Of a stretch of DNA of 64,000 bases, positions 56,266 to 64,000 are shown in pieces. Origin of the DNA: Lagopus muta (Eukaryota > Chordata > Aves > Galliformes > Phasianidae); assembly GCF_023343835.1 (NCBI RefSeq), contig NW_026040168.1, positions 225,986-289,985 of the forward strand. Direction: 5' to 3'. Below the pieces are notes generated by a model. The model was not told where the DNA came from and made no database searches. It saw only the letters and a list, made by a program, of their open reading frames with translations. The translations under genes were made by a program, and so were the position numbers. The first letter of the stretch is position 1; each line of letters begins with the position of its first letter.

Positions 56266-57928
56266 ATGAACCCACTCATTATCGTGGGGGCGCTGTGTAA
56301 AGGAATAAAAGCAATGGTGTTACTCACAAGCTACTGGCGAATTATCCATCTCACACTTACGTGTTTTGGAATTGCATCCGTATATAGCTACCTAATGACA
56401 CTGATAGAGACACCTATATTTTACCTATATGCAATGTGGTATGATTTGAATTTTGACATTGACATCCCCGAAGGAATGTCTAATTTCACAAATAACTACA
56501 TCCCAAATGGAATAGCTAATTTTACAAACAACACAATGTTCAGACCAGTCTCCGGGTTTTCTTTTCGGTTTGTCAAACGTTTTTCGAATCCTGAATTAAT
56601 AGTCATGTTGGTGTGCGTGTCATCAGTTCTCCTGAATGTATTCCAATTCATTCGTACTAAGGGGAAGGAGTCTCCTCCAAAAGTAGAGAATGATGACTGG
56701 CAGGGAATATGGAGAGGTTTAGGAAAGGTTTTAGAAGCATGGGGACCCGCAGTGTCTTGGGATTTTACTCTTGAACTCCTGTGGGATCCTAAGAAAATAA
56801 GCCAGTATTTGAGTGAGGGACTATGCGGCTCTAAGGAGGTACAACTGATTTGGGGTTTGGCTTATGCTTACCGTGCCCTATATAATACCATTCTGGAGAG
56901 AGAGTTTCCGAGCTGAGGTTCAAGCCAAAGGGGAAAATCCCCAAGTCAAATCTAATCGATCACAGGAGACACCAGTAACAATACCAGTTGCTCCTGTGGA
57001 GGGCAAGAAATGGAAACGAGTGTCTTCGCGTCTTGAACGAAAAAGAGAAGAGGAGGAGGAGGAGGAGGAGGAAGATGCAGGTGAGGGGCCCTCCTCAGAA
57101 CCACCACCGTCACGGAAGGCAAAAGGGAAAACTAAGAGACATGCAGAAAAGAGTGATGAGGAGGAAGTCTCTATTACTACTCGCCGGCCTCTAAAGATGA
57201 CTGAAATCCAAGGTTCAAGAAAGGAGTTTACACGGCACTCGAATGAAACTCTTGTTTCCTGGTTGGTTCGCTGTTGGGATAGTGGGGCCCATAGCTTGTC
57301 TCTGGATGGTAATGAAGCTCGCCAACTAGGTGCCATTGCCAGAGATCCAGCTATTGATAGAGGAATTTGTCGGTGTTCGGATGAGGCTTCCAGCCTCTGG
57401 GAACGAGTGTTAATAGCCGTGAAGGAAAAGTATCCCTTCAAAAATGGCTTGAAGATTGCGATGAAAAAATGGGATACAGTGGAAAAGGGTATCCAGTATT
57501 TGAGGGAAATAGGCGTGGTGGAAATGTTGTATGACCCTAACTTTGTTCCTAACCACCCACGCCAAGACCGCGACCCTGAAAAGGTGAGGACGACGCCTGA
57601 GATATGGCAGAAACTCGTGACAACAGCACCAGACAAATATGCCGCTACACTAACGTCAGCGTGTGACAGATACCAGGAACAACAGAGAACGCCCTTAGTT
57701 TATGAATTAATTGTTACGCTCCGAAACTACGAACAATTGCTACCCCCAACTCACGCTGCTGTTGCTGGAATCTCCCAGGTGACGGACCAACTCAATGAAG
57801 GGCAAAAGCAAGTGTCTCAACTGATTACTCGTGACAAACCTGTTGCAGTATCAGAGACACTTGATGAAGATCAGGATAATCAAAAGAGTCCAGTGAAGGA
57901 GATGAAGGAGATGATGAAATTTATGTGA
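56266..57928 (+). pseudogene. ERV C gag, nearly intact, one frameshift
   Basis: First frame 56266-56916 (216 codons): two hydrophobic spans (near residues 16-45 and 121-137) around a loop with sequons NFT, NFT and NNT, then WRGLGKVLEAWGPAVSWDF. A 2-nt deletion at ~56905 (gagagagtttcc, versus gagagagtgtttcc in ERV A) shifts the frame. The second frame (to 57928) carries KKWKRVSSRLERKREEEE and an 8-Glu tract, a capsid-like region (KGIQYLREIGVVEMLYDPNF) and VSETLDEDQDNQ. The structure is shared with ERV A and B gag. The membrane-like N-terminus is unusual for a Gag. Confidence 0.85.
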
Positions 57929-58273
57929 GCTCACCTAACTAAAGACGATGAACCTTCCTTCTCACGTGCACCATCAAAAATCTCAGCTGTTAGAGGCAGA
58001 CGCTCTCCGGCTCAAGTAAGGGATAATACACCGCAAATTGTCTTATGGTATTACCTACGTGACCATGGAGAAGACATGAGGAAGTGGCACCATGAACCTA
58101 CTCCTGTACTACGAGCACGGGTGAGAGAATTACAAGGCAGATCAACCACCAGTGCAGTTCCTCCAGTTAAGTGCAGTTCCTCCAGTTACCACAGGTAACT
58201 GGATAAAGAGGCCCTGCCCTCAGTCAGGGGGGGAAAGGGATAATAGAGTATATTGGACTGTGTGGATACGATG
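57929..58273 (+). pseudogene. ERV C gag C-terminus and protease start, then deletion
   Basis: Residual gag (RKWHHEPTPVLRARVRELQG) then RDNRVYWTVWIRW, which in ERV B leads into the protease. Here it runs straight into the 3' LTR, so protease, RT, RNase H and integrase were removed in one deletion. Confidence 0.75.
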
Positions 58274-58673
58274 GGAAGTGTTAACGCCCCAATTCCAGGC
58301 ACCTATCCCTGTACATTACAGAAGTCACGGGATCTGGCCCTTCCGGGTGGGGGGGCGCCCTCTTGCTGCCCCACAGTGGGTGCTGGAGGGTGCTTTCCTA
58401 GCCGTTCCAAGATTTCCAGGTTTGACTCGGTCCCGGGAACTCTCTCTCTCATCTTGTCTGATTTATTAATCTCAATTTCAATTAAATTTTATTATATTTT
58501 GTTATCTTGTATTACAGTGTTGTAGTAAAATAAGTTTTCCTCCATAGACTGTTGCTGCTGTTCTTTTCCTCCCTTCCTTCCTTCCCATTTTTGTGGGACT
58601 GGGGTGGGGGGGGAGAGCACAGGCCTGTTGCCCCCTGTCACGGACATAGATTGATCTAGTCAACTCCGTGCCA
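58274..58673 (+). mobile_element. 3' LTR of ERV C, first ~73 bp missing
   Basis: Matches the 5' LTR from its aagtgttaatgcccc onward and ends CTCCGTGCCA. The start of U3 was lost in the same deletion that removed pol. Confidence 0.87.
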
Positions 58674-58678
58674 CCTGA
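58674..58678 (+). repeat. Target-site duplication (right), CCTGA
   Basis: Repeats 55502-55506. Flanks on both sides are ERV D pol, minus strand. Confidence 0.88.
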
Positions 58679-59712
58679 TCAAACCGCCCCCAGGAATTTT
58701 ACAGACAGGCCTGGACCTTGCACCTTTTGCGGATTTATAGCCCATCCCCTGTTATAAGTAGCCGGTTAATGAGTCTGCTGCCTGTCCTACTGCCTCCAGT
58801 GAGTCGGATGTCAACAGGAGATCATCAATATAATGATATAGGTTAACATCATCAGGTTTTCTCCAATCAGCCAGGTCACGCGCCTCTAGATTATGACAAT
58901 ACGTTGGTGAATGCACGTACCCCTGTGGCAGGACCTGAAAGGTCCACTGCCTGCCTCCCCACAAAAACAGAAACAGATTTTGCGATTCCTCAGCAATTGG
59001 GATACTGAAGAATGCATTTGCTAGATCTAGGACACAATGATAGGTTTTTATCTCCCTACTTAATGTGTCCATTAGGGAGGCAATATTGGGTACGGCTGCA
59101 AGAATAGGCGGCTTGACCTTATTTAATTCTCTGTAATCTACTGTCATTCTCCATGTGCCATCCGACTTTCGCACTGGCCATATGGGGGAGTTATATCGGC
59201 TGTGTGCAGGTCTTATAATGCCCACTTTTTCTAATTCCTGCACCGTTCTTGATATTTCATCTTGCCCACCTGGGAGTCGATAATGTCTCACGTTAGTAAT
59301 CCAGTGCGGTTTCGGCAGGCAAATTGGCCCAAGTTTCGCATGGCCTCTTAATATTGTCTGCACCGCCTGGATACTGATACAAAGTCCGAACTCTCCCAGA
59401 GTTGTCTGGAGAGCCAGACCCCATAGAATATCTATGCCCAGGATGTATTCTTGGACTGGGGCAATAGACACCTTGAAAAACTGGGGTGGGAGACGCCAAA
59501 CCCACAATTTTAACCATGTTTGGGTGACAAGAATAGTTTGAAACCAAAACCAAAAAACATCACGCTGTCCCCATCAAATTTCATAGAATCTCCGTAGATA
59601 ATTGATGTTTCTGCTCCAGTGTCCGCTAACCCCATAACTCTCTGAATATTTTTCAGGACCAATAAATCATTAATACTACAAAAGGCCTCCAGTCCCATAT
59701 GGAGGCCCTAGG
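58679..59712 (-). pseudogene. ERV D pol, 5' part: protease and RT
   Basis: Right to left: protease with GLADTGAETSIIYG (about 59600-59641), then RT with SPIWPVRKSDGTWRMTVDYR, the palm block LDLANAFFSIPI and the catalytic YIDD (58822-58833, YHYIDDLLL). The RT part is open for ~250 codons (59507-58752). The gag and 5' LTR of ERV D are not present: the satellite begins just beyond. Confidence 0.85.
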
Positions 59713-59720
59713 GGGACTGA

Positions 59721-62700
59721 ATCCCATCCCTTTCCTTCCCTTCCCTTTGTCCGTCCCATTTCCCTGCCCTTTGTCTTTACCATTTCCCTTCCCGGCCCTT
59801 TGCCTTTCCCTTCGTCCTTCACTTCGTCCTTCCCTTCCCTTCCCTTGCACTTCCCTTGCACTTCCCTTCCCTACCCTTCCCTTGCACTTCCCTTCCCTTC
59901 CCTTGCACTACCCTTCCCTTGCACTACCCTTCCCTTCCCTTCCCTTCCCTTCCCTTCCCTTCCCTTCCCTTCCCTTCCCTTCCCTTCCCTTCCCTTCCCT
60001 TCCCTTCCCTTCCCTTCCCTTCCCTTCCCTTCCCTTCCCTTCCCTTGCACTTCCCTTCCCTTCCCTTGCACTTCCCTTCCCTTCCCTTCCCTTCCCTTCC
60101 CTTCCCTTCCCTTCCCTTCCCTTCCCTTCCCTTCCCTTCCCTTCCCTTCCCTTCCCTTCCCATCCCTTCCCTTCCCTTCTTATTTCCCTTCCCTTCCCTT
60201 CCCATCGCTTCCCTTCCCTTCCCATCGCTTCCCTTGCAATTCGCTTCCCTTGCAATTCGCTTCCCTTCCTTTGCAATTCGCTATCCTTCCCTTCCCTTGC
60301 AATTCGCTTCCCTTCCCTTCCCTTGTACTTCCCTTCCCTTGCACTTCCCTTCCCTTGCACTTCCCTTCCCTTCCCTTGCACTGCCCTTCCCTTGCACTGC
60401 CCTTCCCTTGCACTGCCCTTCCCTTGCACTGCCCTTCCCTTCCCTTCCTTTGCCCTTCCCTTCCCTTCCTTTGCCCTTCCCATCTCTTCCCTTCTCTTGT
60501 ACTTCCCTTCCCTTCCCTTGTACTTCCCTTCCCTTCTTATTTCCCTTCCCTTCCCTTCTTATTTCCCTTCCCTTCCCCTCTCTTCCCCTCCCTTCCCTTC
60601 CCTTCCCTTCCCTTCCCTTCCCTTCCCTTCCCTTCCCTTCCCTTCCCTTCCCTTCCCTTCCCTTCCCTTCCCTTCCCTTCCCTTCCCTTCCCTTCCCTTC
60701 CCTTCCCTTCCCTTCCCTTCCCTTCCCTTCCCTTCCCTTCCCTTCCCTTCCCTTCCCTTCCCTTCCCTTCCCTTCCCTTCCCTTCCCTTCCCTTCCTTTG
60801 CCCTTCCCTTCCTTTGCCCTTCCCTTCCCTTCCCTTCTCTTCCCTTGTACTTCCATTGCCTTCCCTTCTTATTTCCCTTCCCCTCTTATTTCCTTCCCTT
60901 CCCTTCCCTTCCCTTCCCTTCCCTTCCCTTCCCTTCCCTTCCCTTCCCTTCCCTTCCCTTCCCTTCCCTTCCCTTCCCTTCCCTTCCCTTCCCTTCCCTT
61001 CCCTTCCCTTCCCTTCCCTTCCCTTCCCTTCCCTTCCCTTCCCTTCCCTTCCCTTCCCTTCCCTTCCCTTCCCTTCCCTTCTCTTCCCTTGTACTTACCT
61101 TCCCTTCTCTTCCCTTGTACTTCCTTTACCTTCCCTTCCCTTGTAATTCCCTTCCCTTGTACTTCCCTTCCCTTGTACTTCCCTTCCCTTCCCATGCACT
61201 TCCCTTGTATTTCCCTTCCCTTCCCTTCCCTTCCCTTCCCTTCCCTTCCCTTCCCTTCCCTTCCCTTCCCTTCCCTTCCCTTCCCTTCCCTTCCCTTCCC
61301 TTCCCTTCCCTTCCCTTCCCTTCCCTTCCCTTCCCTTCCCTTCCCTTCCCTTCCCTTCCCTTCCCTTCCCTTCCCTTCCCTTCCCTTCCCTTCTTATTTC
61401 CCTTCCCTTCTTATTTCCCTTCCCTTCCCTTCTTATTTCCCTTCCCTTCCCTTCCCTTCCCTTCCCTTCCCTTCCCTTCCCTTCCCTTCCCTTCCCTTCC
61501 CTTCCCTTCCCTTCCCTTCCCTTCCCTTCCCTTCCCTTCCCTTCCCTTCCCTTCCCTTCCCTTCCCTTCCCTTCCCTTCCCTTCCCTTCCCTTCCCTTCC
61601 CTTCCCTTCCCTTCCCTTCCCTTCCCTTCTCTTCCCTTCCCTTCCCTTCCCTTCCCTTCCCTTCCCTTCCCTTCCCTTCCCTTCCCTTCCCTTGCACTTC
61701 CCTTCCCTTGCACTTCCCTTCCCTTCCCTTGCACTTCCCTTCCCTTGTACTTCCCTTCCCTTTCCTTGCAATTCCCTTCCCTTCCCTTCCCTTCCCTTCT
61801 CTTCCCATGTACTTCCTTTACCTTCCCTTCCCTTGTACTTCCCTTGTACTTCCCTTCCATTGTACTTCCCTTCCCTTCCCTTGCACTTCCCTTCCCTTGC
61901 ACTTCCCTTCCCTTCCCTTCCCTTCCCTTCCTTTGCCCTTCCCTTCCCTTCCTTTGCCCTTCCCATCTCTTCCCTTCTCTTGTACTTCCCTTCCCTTCCC
62001 TTGTACTTCCCTTCCCTTCCCTTCTTATTTCCCTTCCCTTCCCTTCCCTTCTTATTTCCCTTCCCTTCCCTTCCCTTCCCTTCCATTGCCCTTCCCTTCT
62101 CTTCCCTTGTACTTCCATTGCCTTCCCTTCTTATTTCCCTTGCCTTCCCTTCCCTTCTTATTCCCTTCCCTTCCCTTCCCTTCCATTCCCTTCCCTTCCC
62201 TTCTTATTTCCCTTCCCTTCCCTTCCCTTCCCTTCTTATTTCCCTTCCCTTCCCTTCCCTTCCATTGCCCTTCCCTTCTCTTCCCTTGTACTTCCATTGC
62301 CTTCCCTTCTTATTTCCCTTGCCTTCCCTTCCCTTCTTATTCCCTTCCCTTCCCTTCCCTTCCCTTCCCTTCCCTTCCCTTCCCTTCCCTTCCCTTCCCT
62401 TCCCTTCCCTTCCCTTCCCTTCCCTTCCCTTCCCTTCCCTTCCCTTCCCTTCCCTTCCCTTCCCTTCCCTTCCCTTGCACTTCCCTTCCCTTGTACTTCC
62501 CTTCCCTTTCCTTGCAATTTCCTTCCCTTCCCTTCCCTTCCCTTCTCTTCCCATGTACTTCCTTTACCTTCCCTTCCCTTGTACTTCCCTTGTACTTCCC
62601 TTCCATTGTACTTCCCTTCCCTTCCCTTGCACTTCCCTTCCCTTGCACTTCCCTTCCCTTCCCTTCCTTTGCCCTTCCCTTCCTTTGCCCTTCCCATCTC

Positions 62701-64000
62701 TTCCCTTCTCTTGTACTTCCCTTCCCTTCCCTTGTACTTCCCTTCCCTTCCCTTCTTATTTCCCTTCCCTTCCCTTCCCTTGTACTTCCCTTCCCTTCCC
62801 TTGCACTTCCCTTCCCTTGCACTTCCCTTCCCTTCCCTTCCTTTGCCCTTCCCTTCCCTTCCTTTGCCCTTCCCATCTCTTCCCTTCTCTTGTACTTCCC
62901 TTCCCTTCCCTTGTACTTCCCTTCCCTTCCCTTCTTATTTCCCTTCCCTTCCCTTCCCTTCTTATTTCCCTTCCCTTCCCTTCCCTTCCATTGCCCTTCC
63001 CTTCTCTTCCCTTGTACTTCCATTGCCTTCCCTTCTTATTTCCCTTGCCTTCCCTTCCCTTCTTATTCCCTTCCCTTCCCTTCCCTTCCCTTCCCTTCCC
63101 TTCCCTTCCCTTCCCTTCCCTTCCCTTCCCTTCCCTTCCCTTCCCTTCCCTTCCCTTCCCTTCCCTTCCCTTCCCTTCCCTTGCACTTCCCTTCCCTTGT
63201 ACTTCCCTTCCCTTTCCTTGCAATTTCCTTCCCTTCCCTTCCCTTCCCTTCTCTTCCCATGTACTTCCTTTACCTTCCCTTCCCTTGTACTTCCCTTGTA
63301 CTTCCCTTCCATTGTACTTCCCTTCCCTTCCCTTGCACTTCCCTTCCCTTGCACTTCCCTTCCCTTCCCTTCCTTTGCCCTTCCCTTCCCTTCCTTTGCC
63401 CTTCCCATCTCTTCCCTTCTCTTGTACTTCCCTTCCCTTCCCTTGTACTTCCCTTCCCTTCCTTCTTATTTCCCTTCCCTTCCCTTCCCTTCCCTTCCCT
63501 TCCCTTCCCTTCCCTTCCCTTCCCTTCCCTTCCCTTCCCTTCCCTTCCCTTCCCTTCCCTTCCCTTCCCTTCCCTTCCCTTCCCTTCCCTTATTTCCCTT
63601 CCCTTCCCATTTCCCTTCCCTTCCTTTGCCCTTCCCTTCCCTTCCCTTCCTTTGCCCTTCCCTTCTCTTCCCTTGTACTTCCATTGCCTTCCCTTCTTAT
63701 TTCCCTTGCCTTCCCTTCCCTTCTTATTTCCTTCCCTTCCCTTCCCTTCCCTTCCCTTCCCTTCCCTTCCCTTCCCTTCCCTTCCCTTCCCTTCCCTTCC
63801 CTTCCCTTCCCTTCCCTTCCCTTCCCTTCCCTTCCCTTCCCTTCCCTTCCCTTCCCTTCCCTTCCCTTCCCTTCCCTTCCCTTCCCTTCCCTTCCCTTCC
63901 CTTCCCTTCCCTTCCCTTGTACTTCCCTTCCCTTGCACTTCCCTTCCCTTCCCTTGCACTTCCCTTCCCTTGTACTTCCCTTCCCTTTCCTTGCAATTCC
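59721..64000. repeat. (CCCTT)n / (AAGGG)n pentanucleotide satellite with higher-order repeats
   Basis: Over 4.2 kb of cttcc pentamers on + (ggaag on -) interrupted by variants (cttgcacttc, cttgtacttc, ccttctta, ctttgccc). A variant marker (tttccttgcaa) recurs at about 61761, 62507, 63213 and 63986, spacing 746, 706 and 773 bp, so a higher-order unit has formed and expanded. Pure blocks of 100-200 bp lie between. It runs past the window end. Long frames on both strands (Pro-Ser-Leu-Phe and Gly-Arg-Glu-Lys repeats) follow from a 5-bp period free of stops and are not genes. Confidence 0.95.

Noticed and set aside
59800-61146. A 448-codon open frame on + and many 100-235-codon frames on - within 59721-64000 (Pro-Leu-Phe-Ser and Gly-Arg-Glu-Lys repeats).
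   Set aside because: A stop-free 5-bp repeat keeps the frames open for kilobases. They follow from the satellite, with no start context, promoter or non-repeat domain.
59871-63996. Possible CRISPR-like spacing of direct repeats in the satellite.
   Set aside because: The pentamer pattern has no unique spacers and the window is from a vertebrate genome.

Overview
The window looks like a piece of a bird W chromosome, most likely from a galliform (chicken or a close relative). Two things point there. First, a tandem array of ~3.1-3.6 kb units each carries a three-exon HINT-family gene. Its last exon reads LMIVGEKCAANLGLTDGF...LGGRQLGQPPG with the HIT histidine triad destroyed, which is the signature of HINTW (also called Wpkci/ASW), the multicopy W-linked paralogue of HINT1. 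Second, the rest is avian CR1 LINEs and layered endogenous retroviruses (ERVs), as expected of female-specific heterochromatin. Species cannot be settled from the sequence alone.

Layout. 1-24957: tail of one HINTW unit plus seven more units (U1-U7), all on +. By reading the splice structure (exon 1 ~125 nt, exon 2 106 nt, exon 3 162 nt), U1, U2, U4 and U5 can encode a full 130-residue protein. U3 has a stop in exon 1, U6 has a stop in exon 2, and U7 has a frameshift plus loss of intron 2 and exon 3. A CR1 with a visible target duplication sits between U1 and U2, and an ERV remnant lies in U7. 24958-29925: a class III-like ERV (LTR, broken gag, RNase H-integrase, LTR) and scrambled CR1/LTR pieces break the array. 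29926-33540: a last unit, U8, with the U7-type frameshift and a lost stop codon.

33540-59720 is a graveyard of nested retroelements. It holds two CR1s and an env remnant (-). A class II provirus (+) has matching LTRs at 36662 and 47695; inside it lies a class III ERV (-), itself split by a CR1 at its reverse transcriptase active site. The same interval holds an intronless PLCG1-like SH2 domain fused in frame to gag-like sequence. Next come a short LTR element with ~200-bp LTRs, a decayed class II gag-pol (+), and a second class III-like ERV (-) whose RT is split by an LTR-gag-LTR element flanked by a perfect 5-bp target duplication. 59721-64000 is a (CCCTT)n satellite with ~0.7-0.77 kb higher-order structure that runs off the window end.

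Apart from the HINTW copies, no host protein-coding gene appears intact. The main biology is an ampliconic W gene family kept similar by gene conversion inside repeat-rich DNA. The HINTW protein itself appears to derive from HINT1 by a shifted splice donor plus a compensating 1-nt insertion, which swaps the first half of exon 2 for a Leu/Arg-rich stretch.
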